A DNA stretch of 64,000 bases. Origin: Algirhabdus cladophorae (GTDB lineage Bacteria > Pseudomonadota > Alphaproteobacteria > Rhodobacterales > Rhodobacteraceae). The stretch's first letter is position 1; the number at the start of each line of letters is the position of its first letter. Positions 51,099 to 59,679 of the stretch are shown piece after piece. The notes beneath the pieces are model-generated. The model was given only the letters and a program-made list of their open reading frames with translations, was not told the DNA's origin and did not search any database. Location of the stretch: the NCBI RefSeq assembly GCF_044772865.1, contig NZ_CP173029.1, forward strand, positions 248,001-312,000. The letters are read 5' to 3'. The position numbers were made by a program, and so were the translations under genes.

Positions 51099-52787
51099 AT
51101 GGCGCCACTCGACGATACAAAAGGTGTTTGGAAATCAGGCAAAGGCAAAGGGCGTAAAACCCCAAAGGGCCGTCAGCCGGAAGACAGCGCATTGGACTAC
51201 ATCCGCACATTGCTGGGCGACCGCCCGCGTAATCGGGACTTGTTGATCGAATTTTTGCATTTGATTCAAGATGATCAGGGGCATCTGAGTGTCGAGAACC
51301 TCTGCGCCTTGGCCGATGAAATGCGTCTGTCGCAGGCGGAAGTCTACGAGGTCGCCACCTTCTATGCCCACTTCGACGTGATCAAAACAGGCGAGCCTGT
51401 TCCGCCTGCGCTGACCATCCGTGTCTGCGACTCACTGTCGTGTGAATTGGCAGGGGCGCAGCAATTGAAGGCCGCGTTGGAAGACGGGTTGGACGCCTCG
51501 CAGGTCCGCGTGTTGCGCGCGCCCTGCATGGGCCGCTGTGACACGGCCCCGGTCTTGGAGATCGGCCACCACCATATCGATAACGCGACAGTGGAAAAGG
51601 TCGATGCGATCATCGCGGCCAAGCATTTCCACGCGGACATCCCCGACTATGAAGCGCTGGCGGCCTATCAAGCGAACGGCGGCTACACCCAACTGACCAC
51701 GCTGCGCGACGGTGGAGATTGGGAAGCGGTGCAAGCTACCATCAAAGAAAGTGGCCTACGTGGGCTTGGCGGTGCGGGCTTCCCATCGGGCACCAAATGG
51801 GGCTTTGTGCGTGGAGCCGAAGGGCCGCGCTATCTGGCCGTGAATGGTGACGAGGGCGAGCCTGGCACATTCAAAGACCGCTACTATCTGGAACGCACGC
51901 CGCACCTGTTTTTGGAAGGTATGTTGATCGCGGCTTGGGCTGTTGAGGCCGACACATGCTTTATCTACATGCGCGATGAATACCCTGCTGTGCTGCATAT
52001 TTTGGCCGAAGAAATCAAAGCGCTAGAGGCCGCGGGCATCGTGTCCGAAGGCTTCATTGACCTGCGTCGAGGGGCAGGGGCCTACATCTGCGGCGAAGAA
52101 TCCGCAATGATTGAAAGTATCGAAGGCAAGCGTGGCATTCCACGTCACCGCCCACCCTATGTGGCCCAAGTCGGTATCTTTAACCGTCCGACGCTGGTGC
52201 ATAATGTGGAAACCCTGCTGTGGATCGCCCGCGTGATGCGCGAGGGGCCAGAGATTCTGAACGCGACTGAAAAGAATGGTCGCAAAGGCTTGCGCAGTTA
52301 TTCAGTGTCAGGACGCGTCAAAAACCCCGGTGTGCATCTGCTGCCAGCCGGATCGACGATCACTGATATTATCGACGCCTGCGGTGGGATGCTGCATGGG
52401 CACAGCTTCAAAGCCTATCAACCGGGTGGACCGTCTTCTGGTCTGCTGCCTGCGTCGATCAACGATGTGCCGCTGGACTTTGACACGCTGCAACCGCTGG
52501 GCACGTTCATCGGCTCGGCTGCTGTGGTGGTCTTGTCCGATCACGACAGTGCCAAGGCCGCCGCGCTGAACATGCTGCGGTTCTTTGAGGACGAAAGCTG
52601 CGGGCAATGCACGCCCTGCCGCACGGGCTGCGAAAAGGCCGTGAAACTGATGCAAGCCGACACATGGGATCAACCGCTGCTTGAGGACCTCTGCCAAGTG
52701 ATGTCCGACGCCAGCATTTGTGGTCTGGGCCAAGCCGCCCCCAACCCGATCCGGTTGACCATGAAACACTTCGGTGAGGAGATTTAA
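51099..52787 (+). CDS. fdsB: NAD-dependent formate dehydrogenase, fused gamma-beta subunit
   Basis: A 562-residue fusion. Residues about 30-170 form the FdsG/NuoE-like thioredoxin domain with [2Fe-2S] ligands in RVCDSLSCEL and RAPCMGRCDTAP. Residues about 215-562 form the FdsB/NuoF-like domain: FMN/NAD motifs GGAGFPSGTKWGF, NGDEGEPGTFKDRYYLER, GAGAYICGEESAMIESIEGK and [4Fe-4S] CGQCTPCRTGC. It transfers electrons from the molybdenum subunit to NAD+. In Cupriavidus fdsG and fdsB are separate; here they are one frame. The ATG at 51099 has AAGGAGG upstream. It is one base from the fdsA start. Confidence 0.94.
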   Translation: MAPLDDTKGVWKSGKGKGRKTPKGRQPEDSALDYIRTLLGDRPRNRDLLIEFLHLIQDDQGHLSVENLCALADEMRLSQAEVYEVATFYAHFDVIKTGEPVPPALTIRVCDSLSCELAGAQQLKAALEDGLDASQVRVLRAPCMGRCDTAPVLEIGHHHIDNATVEKVDAIIAAKHFHADIPDYEALAAYQANGGYTQLTTLRDGGDWEAVQATIKESGLRGLGGAGFPSGTKWGFVRGAEGPRYLAVNGDEGEPGTFKDRYYLERTPHLFLEGMLIAAWAVEADTCFIYMRDEYPAVLHILAEEIKALEAAGIVSEGFIDLRRGAGAYICGEESAMIESIEGKRGIPRHRPPYVAQVGIFNRPTLVHNVETLLWIARVMREGPEILNATEKNGRKGLRSYSVSGRVKNPGVHLLPAGSTITDIIDACGGMLHGHSFKAYQPGGPSSGLLPASINDVPLDFDTLQPLGTFIGSAAVVVLSDHDSAKAAALNMLRFFEDESCGQCTPCRTGCEKAVKLMQADTWDQPLLEDLCQVMSDASICGLGQAAPNPIRLTMKHFGEEI

Positions 52788-52788
52788 G

Positions 52789-55563
52789 ATGCTCGATACA
52801 GCAAACACAGTCACATTCTCGCTGAACGGCGATGAGGTCACAGTCCCCAAAGGCACAACCATTTGGGAAGCCGCCAACGGGCGCGGCCTTGTGATCCCGC
52901 ACCTCTGCCACAAGCCTGAGCCGGGCTATCGCAGCGACGGCAACTGCCGGGCCTGCATGGTCGAAGTGGAAGGCGAACGCACATTGGCGGCGTCCTGTAT
53001 CCGCGAAGCCACCGACGGCATGGTCGTCAATTCCGTGTCCGAGCGCGCTGAAAAATCCCGCGCGATGGTGTTGGAACTGCTGGCCACAGACCAGCCGGAA
53101 AAACCCCACGATGCGTCCAGCCATTTCTGGGACATGGCGGCGGAAACCGAGGTCATCGAAAGTCGTTTCCCACGGGTTGAGCCGGACGCGATCCCGCTGC
53201 TCGACAACAGCCACGTGGCGATGTCCGTGAACCTTGATGCATGCATCCAATGTGGCCTGTGCGTGCGGGCCTGCCGTGAAGTACAGGTCAACGATGTGAT
53301 CGGCATGGCAGGGCGCGGCAAGGGTGCCGAGATTGTGTTCGACATGAACGACCCTATGGGCGCATCGTCTTGCGTGGCTTGTGGCGAATGTGTGCAAGCC
53401 TGCCCGACAGGGGCCTTGCTGCCTGCCACAGTGGTCGATGAAAACCAAGAAGGCGACAGCAAAGACTTCGACCGTGAGGTTGAAAGCGTCTGCCCGTTCT
53501 GTGGTGTCGGCTGTCAACTGTCGTTCAAGATCAAGGACAACAAAATCAAATATGTGGAAGGGGTTGAAGGCCCTGCCAACGAAAACCGGCTCTGTGTTAA
53601 AGGCCGCTTTGGGTTCGACTATATCGACCACCCGCATCGCTTGACCAAACCGTTGATCCGCCGCGAAGACGCACCTGCCAAGGGCTTGAACGTGGACCCG
53701 GGCAATGTGCTGACCCACTTCCGCGAAGCCACATGGGACGAAGCGCTGGATGCGGCGGCAAACGGTCTGGCCAAATTGCGCGAAGACAAGGGCACACGGG
53801 TTGCGGGCTTTGGCTCGGCCAAGTGTTCCAACGAGGAAGCCTATCTCTTCCAGAAAATGATCCGCCAAGGGTTCGGCCACAACAATGTCGATCACTGCAC
53901 GCGGTTGTGCCACGCGTCCTCGGTCGCTGCGTTGATGGAAAACGTCGGCTCGGCCGCTGTGACCGCGACATTTAACGAGATCGAGAACGCCGATGTGGCC
54001 ATCGTGATCGGGGCAAACCCGACCGAAAACCACCCCGTTGCTGCGACCTATTTCAAGCAGTTCACCAAACGCGGTGGCAAGCTGATCATCATGGACCCGC
54101 GCGGCACTGGGATGAAGCGTCACGCGTCGCATATGCTGCAATTCAAACCGGGTGCGGACGTGTCGATGCTTAATGCGATCATGAACGTGATCGTGGAAGA
54201 ACAGCTGTATGATCAGCAATATATCGAAGGCTACACCGAAGGCTGGGAGGATATGAAATCCCACCTTGCCGGCTTCACGCCCGAAAAGATGGCGCCGATC
54301 TGCGGGATTGAAGCAGACGTACTGCGCGATGTGGCGCGGACCTTTGCGACCGCCAAAGCTGGCATGATTTTCTGGGGTATGGGGATTTCCCAGCACATCC
54401 ACGGTACTGACAATTCGCGCTGCTTGATCAGCCTTGCCCTGATGTGTGGTCACGTGGGCAGGCCCGGCGCGGGTCTGCATCCGTTGCGTGGTCAGAACAA
54501 CGTGCAAGGGGCGTCTGATGCGGGTCTGATCCCGATGTTCCTGCCAGACTATCAGTCGGTGATGGATGACGGAGTGCGGTCTGCCTTTACGGATGTTTGG
54601 GGTTCGGGCGACTTTAGCGCACAAAAAGGCCTGACCGTGGTCGAGATCATGGATGCGGTCCACGCAGGCGATATTCGCGGCATGTATGTGCTGGGTGAAA
54701 ACCCTGCAATGTCCGACCCCGATGTGGATCACGCACGCCACGCGCTGGCCAAATTGGAACATTTGGTGGTGCAGGATATCTTCCTGACAGAGACCGCGAA
54801 CTATGCCGATGTGATCCTGCCTGCATCCGCATGGGCCGAAAAGACCGGCACCGTGACCAACACAAACCGTCAGGTGCAAATGGGCCGTCCAGCGGTATCG
54901 CCCCCCGGTGACGCGCGTGAGGATTGGTGGATCGAAGTCGAATTGGCCAAACGCCTCGGGCTGGACTGGACCTATACGCACCCGTCCGAAGTGTTTGCAG
55001 AAATGAAGCTGAACATGAAATCCTTGGACAACATCACATGGGATCGGTTGGAAAAGACCGCAGTGACCTATCCGTCGCTAGATGAAACCGATCCGGGCCA
55101 GCCGATTGTGTTTGGCGATGGCTTCCCACGGGCCGAGGGCCGCGCAAAATTCACACCAGCCAATGTGATAGCACCCGATGAAGTGCCGGATGCGGAGTAT
55201 CCAATGGTGCTGATCACAGGGCGTCAGTTAGAGCATTGGCACACTGGGTCGATGACGCGACGAGCGTCGGCATTGGATGCACTAGAGCCCGAAGCCAACT
55301 GTTCACTGCACCCGCGCACTCTGCGCAAATTAGGGGTCGAAGCTGGTGGGATGATCCGTCTGTCAACGCGCCGTGGGTCGGTGTTGGTGATGGCACGTGC
55401 AGACCGCGCAGTGGCAGAAGACAACGTGTTCCTGCCCTTTGCCTATGTGGAAGCGGCGGCGAACCTGTTGACCAATTCAGCCCTTGATCCCTACGGGAAA
55501 ATCCCGGAGTTCAAGTTCTCAGCGGTACGGGCCGAAGCTGTGGAAACGATTGCTGCAGAATAA
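52789..55563 (+). CDS. fdsA: NAD-dependent formate dehydrogenase alpha subunit
   Basis: A 924-residue molybdenum (bis-MGD) formate dehydrogenase subunit oxidising formate to CO2. N-terminal [2Fe-2S] domain (HLCHKPEPGYRSDGNCRACMVEVEG), two ferredoxin-type clusters (CIQCGLCVRACREV, CVACGECVQACPTG), a further [4Fe-4S] at CPFCGVGC, and the Mo-binding segment HCTRLCHASSVAAL, whose LC-His context matches the active-site Cys-His of FdsA/FdhF. VIGANPTENHPVA and HPLRGQNNVQGASDAG follow. The ATG at 52789 has GAGGAGAT upstream. No fdsC, fdsD or mobA follows; the gene ends at the hairpin array and a terminator. Confidence 0.95.
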   Translation: MLDTANTVTFSLNGDEVTVPKGTTIWEAANGRGLVIPHLCHKPEPGYRSDGNCRACMVEVEGERTLAASCIREATDGMVVNSVSERAEKSRAMVLELLATDQPEKPHDASSHFWDMAAETEVIESRFPRVEPDAIPLLDNSHVAMSVNLDACIQCGLCVRACREVQVNDVIGMAGRGKGAEIVFDMNDPMGASSCVACGECVQACPTGALLPATVVDENQEGDSKDFDREVESVCPFCGVGCQLSFKIKDNKIKYVEGVEGPANENRLCVKGRFGFDYIDHPHRLTKPLIRREDAPAKGLNVDPGNVLTHFREATWDEALDAAANGLAKLREDKGTRVAGFGSAKCSNEEAYLFQKMIRQGFGHNNVDHCTRLCHASSVAALMENVGSAAVTATFNEIENADVAIVIGANPTENHPVAATYFKQFTKRGGKLIIMDPRGTGMKRHASHMLQFKPGADVSMLNAIMNVIVEEQLYDQQYIEGYTEGWEDMKSHLAGFTPEKMAPICGIEADVLRDVARTFATAKAGMIFWGMGISQHIHGTDNSRCLISLALMCGHVGRPGAGLHPLRGQNNVQGASDAGLIPMFLPDYQSVMDDGVRSAFTDVWGSGDFSAQKGLTVVEIMDAVHAGDIRGMYVLGENPAMSDPDVDHARHALAKLEHLVVQDIFLTETANYADVILPASAWAEKTGTVTNTNRQVQMGRPAVSPPGDAREDWWIEVELAKRLGLDWTYTHPSEVFAEMKLNMKSLDNITWDRLEKTAVTYPSLDETDPGQPIVFGDGFPRAEGRAKFTPANVIAPDEVPDAEYPMVLITGRQLEHWHTGSMTRRASALDALEPEANCSLHPRTLRKLGVEAGGMIRLSTRRGSVLVMARADRAVAEDNVFLPFAYVEAAANLLTNSALDPYGKIPEFKFSAVRAEAVETIAAE

Positions 55564-55568
55564 AGGGT

Positions 55569-55699
55569 TTCGAATTGCTGGCGCAATCCGACGTGATTTG
55601 ATTTATCGAATTGCCTGCGCAATCCGACGTGACTTTACTTATCGAATTGCTTGCGCAATCCGACACGACTTTACTTATCGAATTGCTTGCGCAATCCGA
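55569..55699. repeat. Tandem 36-bp hairpin repeat array after fdsA
   Basis: Three full 36-base units plus a 20-base partial unit, beginning CGAATTGC at 55571, 55607, 55643 and 55679. Each carries an imperfect palindrome, CGAATTGC, a four-base loop, GCAATCCG (8-bp stem with one A-C mismatch). The stem arms are identical in all units while the loop varies (TGGC, CTGC, TTGC, TTGC). The units are separated by 16-base spacers of the type ACGTGACTTTACTTAT. It starts eight bases after the fdsA stop and ends five bases before the terminator stem. Confidence 0.9.
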
Positions 55700-55704
55700 T
55701 GGGG

Positions 55705-55735
55705 GGCGGGCCCGCTGACGCAGGCCCGCCTTTTT
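55705..55735 (+). terminator. Rho-independent terminator of the fds operon
   Basis: GGCGGGCC, a 10-base loop, GGCCCGCC, TTTTT: strong GC stem with T run immediately after the hairpin-repeat array. Confidence 0.9.
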
Positions 55736-55835
55736 CGATGTTTGAGCAAAGAAAAACGACGAGGCGTCACAATTTTGACGGGATCTTAAGAGATAACATT
55801 GCAGGGTGAGGGCATGATATCTGGGGAGATGCATC

Positions 55836-56009
55836 ATGCGCTATTTTATTTTCAATTGCCTTGGCTTTGCCGGTTTGGCAGCAATGTTCATGGTTGCAGA
55901 TATTCTTGTGCTGGACATCAGTCACAGTGCCCGATCTGCGCTGGGCACATCGGCACAAGTATCCGTGCCTGATCAACCCGCGACTATTCAGATTACTACT
56001 CTGAACTAA
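55836..56009 (+). CDS. 57-residue single-helix membrane peptide
   Basis: ATG at 55836 with GGGGAGA upstream, open to TAA at 56007-56009, encoding 57 residues: a hydrophobic N-terminus (MRYFIFNCLGFAGLAAMFMV) that could be a signal anchor, then a polar tail rich in Ser, Ala and Thr ending TIQITTLN. It is too short for many gene finders. The good ribosome site, a position directly between the fds terminator and convergent mipZ, and amino-acid composition support coding; I recognise no family. Confidence 0.5.
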   Translation: MRYFIFNCLGFAGLAAMFMVADILVLDISHSARSALGTSAQVSVPDQPATIQITTLN

Positions 56010-56012
56010 ACG

Positions 56013-56819
56013 CTAGAAATCGATTTTAACACCGGGCAGATTTAGCGCCTTCATCAATTCGCGCAGTTCCTGGCGGGCGGCCACATTCGAGATGTTCAGG
56101 TTGCCAACCCCAAGGTCGCGTAAGTCGAGCAACGTCAAGCCACGTGGAAACAGCTCGCGAAAAATAACGCGTTCGCCAAATCCATCAGTAAAACGAAAAC
56201 CGATCCGTTTTGACAGATTTTCCAACGCGTCGCGCATCTTCTTTTTATTGACCATATTCTGCGCCCCAAGGCGGTTGCGCACGACGACCCAATCAATCGG
56301 CGGCAGTCCGGCTTGGGCGCGCAGTTGCCGCGCGCTCCACACCATTTGAGAATACACGGACGGGCCTTTGACCTTACCGTCTAGATCGGTTTTGGCCAAA
56401 AGATCGAAGTCAATAAAGCTGTCGTTCAAAGGGGTTACCAGTGTATCCGCCAAAGAATGCGCCACTTGGCTGAGCCGTGTGTGGGATCCAGGGCAGTCGA
56501 TCAAAATGAAATCAACGTCAGCCTCTAAACCAGCCACAGCCAGCGACAGCCGTTGATCATAGATGTTCTCGCCGTCTTTGAGTTCTTTGGCGTCAATTTC
56601 TGGGAGGGGCCGATAGGTAGGCGTCGCCAAATCGAGGCCTTTGTCCGCGCAATAGGCGATCCGTTTTTCGATGTAGCTACCCATCGAGCGCTGCCGCAAA
56701 TCAAGATCAAGACACCCAACTTTGTGCCCCATGCGCACAAGTGCCGTGGCGACGTGCATCGAGGTCGTAGATTTGCCCGATCCGCCTTTTTCGTTCCCTA
56801 CGACAATGATATGTGCCAC
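56013..56819 (-). CDS. mipZ: Division-plane positioning ATPase MipZ
   Basis: A 268-residue ParA-type ATPase. Seen: HIIVVGNEKGGSGKSTTSMHVATALVRMG (deviant Walker A KGGxGKS), VGCLDLDLRQRSMGSYIEKR, FILIDCPGSHTRLSQVAHSLADTLVTPLNDSFIDFD (Walker B region), and WVVVRNRLGAQNMVNKKKM. These match MipZ, which forms a gradient from ParB at the poles and inhibits FtsZ away from midcell in alphaproteobacteria. The start is a GTG at 56819, where homology begins, with only a weak GGGGG ribosome site. It is divergent from the LysE gene. Confidence 0.92.
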   Translation of the reverse strand: MAHIIVVGNEKGGSGKSTTSMHVATALVRMGHKVGCLDLDLRQRSMGSYIEKRIAYCADKGLDLATPTYRPLPEIDAKELKDGENIYDQRLSLAVAGLEADVDFILIDCPGSHTRLSQVAHSLADTLVTPLNDSFIDFDLLAKTDLDGKVKGPSVYSQMVWSARQLRAQAGLPPIDWVVVRNRLGAQNMVNKKKMRDALENLSKRIGFRFTDGFGERVIFRELFPRGLTLLDLRDLGVGNLNISNVAARQELRELMKALNLPGVKIDF

Positions 56820-56910
56820 GCTTTGCCCCCAGCGATTGCGCCCCTTCGCGAGGCTTGATTGCTGTGTGTATAGATAACTGTGCTGCTTAGGAAAAGAGAA
56901 GGTTCTTTCG

Positions 56911-57504
56911 ATGATCAGCTTTATTGGGGCGGTGTTTCTTTTGATCATCACCCCTGGTCCGGGGGTTTTGTCGACAGCTGGCGTAGGTGCTGCATTTGGG
57001 TTTCGCGCGGGCTTTGCCTATGTGCTGGGGCTCTTTATCGGGACAAATTTGGTGGCATTGGCGGTTGTCACTGGGGTGGCTGCAGTCGTTTTGGCCAGCC
57101 CTGTGATCCGCAGCGTTTTGTTCGTTCTTTCGACAGGTTACCTATTGTACATGGCGGCAAAGATTGCCCTCGCAGGCACAAAAACGGCATTTGAACCGGC
57201 GGCCCGATGCCCCAACGTCTGGGATGGTATTGCTCTGCAAGCGGTGAACCCAAAGGCCTATGTCGTGAACACGACTTTGTTTTCGGGATTTGTTATTTTC
57301 CAAGACGCACTCTTGACTGAGATGATTTTCAAATTCGTAGCCGTAAACGCTATTTGGATCCCAATCCATCTCGGCTGGCTTTGGGTGGGAGGGGCCTTAA
57401 AGCGTATGGAACTGCCTAAAGCCACACAAAGATTGATCAATGTAGCTATGGCTGTGGCCTTGGTTTTGGTGGTGGTTTTGGCTGCGGCTGCGCAGTTTTT
57501 GTGA
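56911..57504 (+). CDS. LysE family amino-acid exporter
   Basis: A 197-residue membrane protein of the LysE/RhtB family. ITPGPGVLSTAGVGAAFGFRAGFAYVLGLFIG is the family signature at residues 14-45; five to six helices follow, with the conserved NPKAYVV segment at about residue 112. Such proteins export amino acids or homoserine lactones driven by proton motive force. Substrate cannot be told from sequence. Ribosome site AAGAGAAGG lies before the ATG. It is divergent from mipZ by 91 bases. Confidence 0.88.
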   Translation: MISFIGAVFLLIITPGPGVLSTAGVGAAFGFRAGFAYVLGLFIGTNLVALAVVTGVAAVVLASPVIRSVLFVLSTGYLLYMAAKIALAGTKTAFEPAARCPNVWDGIALQAVNPKAYVVNTTLFSGFVIFQDALLTEMIFKFVAVNAIWIPIHLGWLWVGGALKRMELPKATQRLINVAMAVALVLVVVLAAAAQFL

Positions 57505-57673
57505 CCCTTATCGGCCCGATTTATCTGGGTGATGGTGCCACAGCTGCAGGCAAATTCACCAGCACTCGGCACGGGGATCAAGCCATCGCAATAGGGCCAC
57601 GGGCAATGAAGTGCTTTCCTTCGATAACATCCTGTGGTTGTATCTTGTTGAAATTGCTAACCGATAGGCTGCT

Positions 57674-59158
57674 TTGTGGATTGAATTGGATCTACTAGCC
57701 CGCAAATTCAGGCTTAGCAATTTGAGAGCCGGGGGGGCGGTTTTGAGTTTACGACGTTTGTTTATTGTCTATTTGTCTGCGTTGTCACTGTTGTTGGTCA
57801 GCGTGGTGGCATCGATGGTCATCACGGAATTGGCGTCGGATGATCTGGTCGAAGATGCGGCCAAGATCAACTTGGCGGGACGTCAACGTATGCTAAGCCA
57901 GCGAATCATTTACCTGGCACAGGATTTGGCCTCGTCTCCGGGATCTGCATTGGAAAATACGCGAGCGGAACTGGAAACGGCAATCAATCAATTGCAGGCA
58001 GCAGTGCATTTGTTTGAAGAATCCCACGCGGCCCTTAGCACCGATGCCAATCTCAATGTGGTGACCAGTGATTTGTATTTTCAACGTGATGCTACGGGCC
58101 AATCGCTTGATGAACGGGTGAACCGATACCTTGTGCATGCACATGGCATTCTGGCGAATCCGATGGATCCGATTAGCCTTGCGGGCTTGCGACAAATCGA
58201 ACGTGAGGGTCTGCTGCGCGACTTGGATGAAGTTGTCTCCAGTATTGAGAAGGTCTCGATCAAGCGGGTTGCGGTTTTGCAAAATCTTGAACGGGGATCG
58301 CTATTGCTGGCGATCTTCATTATTTGTGTCGAAGTTTTGTTGGTTTTTCTGCCCGGCCACAGGTTTTTGCAGCGCACCCTATCGCGCCTGACCGACCAAA
58401 ACAAAGAGCTGGTTGAAGCAAACCGCGCCAGTGAGGCGTTACGCCAAGAGCAAGCCGAATTCACATATGCCGTGTCACATGATCTTAAATCACCGGCCAA
58501 CAGCATCGGTTTGATTTTGGATGAGGTCTTGATCGAAGAAGAAGAACGCCTGAGTGAAGATGGACGTGAAATGCTGGACGAGGCCCTTGCAGTGGTCAAG
58601 CGGATCGGCGGCCAAGTGGAAGACATCTTGCAATATGCTTGGGTCACCAGCGGCGAAAGCAATCCAGTGCCAGTAGATCTGGGGACTGTGGCGCAGGATG
58701 TTTTGGCGGATTTATCCTTTGATATCAGTTCTGCTCGCGCAGAGGTCACAGTTGATGCACCGCAGCAGATCATCGGCCATACGCGGCAGATTCATATGCT
58801 TATTCAAAACCTGATTGCCAATGCCCTCAAGTTTCAGCCCGATGGATCTGTACCCAAAGTGCATGTGAGTGCAACGGCTTTGGACGGTGGTGCCGGAACG
58901 CGTCTGACGGTGCAGGACAATGGGATTGGAATTGCCCCAGAAGATCAGAAACGGATTTTCAAGCTTTTTGAGCGATTACATTTGCGAGACGAATATCCGG
59001 GCACTGGGTTGGGCTTGGCCACATGTGCGCGTATTGCCGACAATCATGGTGGCAGCATCACAGTTGATGCGGACTATACAGGCGGAGCGCGCTTTGTCGT
59101 GGAATTGTACAACTTAACCGATCACGCCAGTGACGAAAGCCAAAGGAACGCTGCATGA
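57674..59158 (+). CDS. Membrane histidine kinase with PilJ-like periplasmic domain
   Basis: A 494-residue kinase. TM1 is about 30-52 (FIVYLSALSLLLVSVVASMVI); the periplasmic domain has NLAGRQRMLSQRIIYLAQDLA, the motif of type IV pili chemoreceptor-like (PilJ/NarX) sensors; TM2 is about 213-233 (LLLAIFIICVEVLLVFLPG). The H box is FTYAVSHDLKSPANSIG, and the ATPase has NLIANALKFQPDGSV, DNGIGIAPEDQKRIF and RDEYPGTGLGLATCARIA. The start is uncertain: GTG at 57674 or TTG at 57743 after GGGGGG. It overlaps the following response regulator by four bases. In NarX this motif helps read nitrate, but the ligand here is unknown. Confidence 0.88.
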   Translation: MWIELDLLARKFRLSNLRAGGAVLSLRRLFIVYLSALSLLLVSVVASMVITELASDDLVEDAAKINLAGRQRMLSQRIIYLAQDLASSPGSALENTRAELETAINQLQAAVHLFEESHAALSTDANLNVVTSDLYFQRDATGQSLDERVNRYLVHAHGILANPMDPISLAGLRQIEREGLLRDLDEVVSSIEKVSIKRVAVLQNLERGSLLLAIFIICVEVLLVFLPGHRFLQRTLSRLTDQNKELVEANRASEALRQEQAEFTYAVSHDLKSPANSIGLILDEVLIEEEERLSEDGREMLDEALAVVKRIGGQVEDILQYAWVTSGESNPVPVDLGTVAQDVLADLSFDISSARAEVTVDAPQQIIGHTRQIHMLIQNLIANALKFQPDGSVPKVHVSATALDGGAGTRLTVQDNGIGIAPEDQKRIFKLFERLHLRDEYPGTGLGLATCARIADNHGGSITVDADYTGGARFVVELYNLTDHASDESQRNAA

Positions 59159-59595
59159 ATACTTCAACACCCCTTGGGCGGGTTATGCTTATCGATGACG
59201 AGGCATTTGATCAGCGGATGTATCGTCGCATCATTGAAAGATCGGGACTGGCCAGCGATGTGATTGGGTTTACCTTGGCCACAGATGCGGTGGCCTATCT
59301 GCAAAATGACGAAATGCCGTTGGTCGATTTGATATTGTTGGATATTCGCATGCCCAAAATGGATGGTTTCGAGTTTCTTGATGCTGCTCAGCAGTATTTG
59401 GGCAATGAATATGAAACACCGGTCGTCATGATGCTGACCACGTCCCTCAGCCCTGAAGACCGTGCAAAGGCTGATGCAAGCGAGGCGATTAAGGGCTTTT
59501 TGAGCAAGCCACTCACGGCAAAGCATTTGGAAAGCTTTGTGGGTTTGCTGGAAGACGCCCAAAAGGGCCTCAAGCCGCGGCCCACAGAACTCTAG
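59155..59595 (+). CDS. Response regulator, single receiver, paired with 57674-59158
   Basis: A 146-residue receiver: VMLIDDEAFDQRMYRRII, phosphoacceptor Asp63 in LILLDIRMPKMDGFEFL, VMMLTTSLSPEDRAKA (switch Thr) and GFLSKPLTA (Lys). FDQRxYRR mirrors the FDRxRxxR string in the regulators of the 37386-43457 block, hinting at a shared family. It overlaps the kinase gene by four bases (ATGA), so the two are a coupled pair. No DNA-binding or enzymatic output domain is present. Confidence 0.92.
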   Translation: MNTSTPLGRVMLIDDEAFDQRMYRRIIERSGLASDVIGFTLATDAVAYLQNDEMPLVDLILLDIRMPKMDGFEFLDAAQQYLGNEYETPVVMMLTTSLSPEDRAKADASEAIKGFLSKPLTAKHLESFVGLLEDAQKGLKPRPTEL

Positions 59596-59679
59596 GCGGC
59601 GTCCATAAAGGACAAGGTGACAATATCGCGTAGGGTTCTATTCTAGCGCAAAGGCTGCGCGAGGGGGGACAGTTTCGCG

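Noticed and set aside
52507..54981. Very long open frame (824 codons) on the minus strand opposite fdsA
   Set aside because: It lies entirely antisense to well-supported formate dehydrogenase genes, has no recognisable motif, is His/Arg/Cys-rich and results from the strong codon bias of the sense strand.
55569..55699. Possible CRISPR array
   Set aside because: The spacers are near-identical between units and only 16 bases long, and there are no cas genes.
55484..55837. Open frames through the 36-bp repeat array on both strands, encoding IACAIRRDFTY-like repeats
   Set aside because: The 36-base period is a multiple of three, so repeats stay open in every frame by default; no ribosome site and overlap with fdsA, terminator and array.
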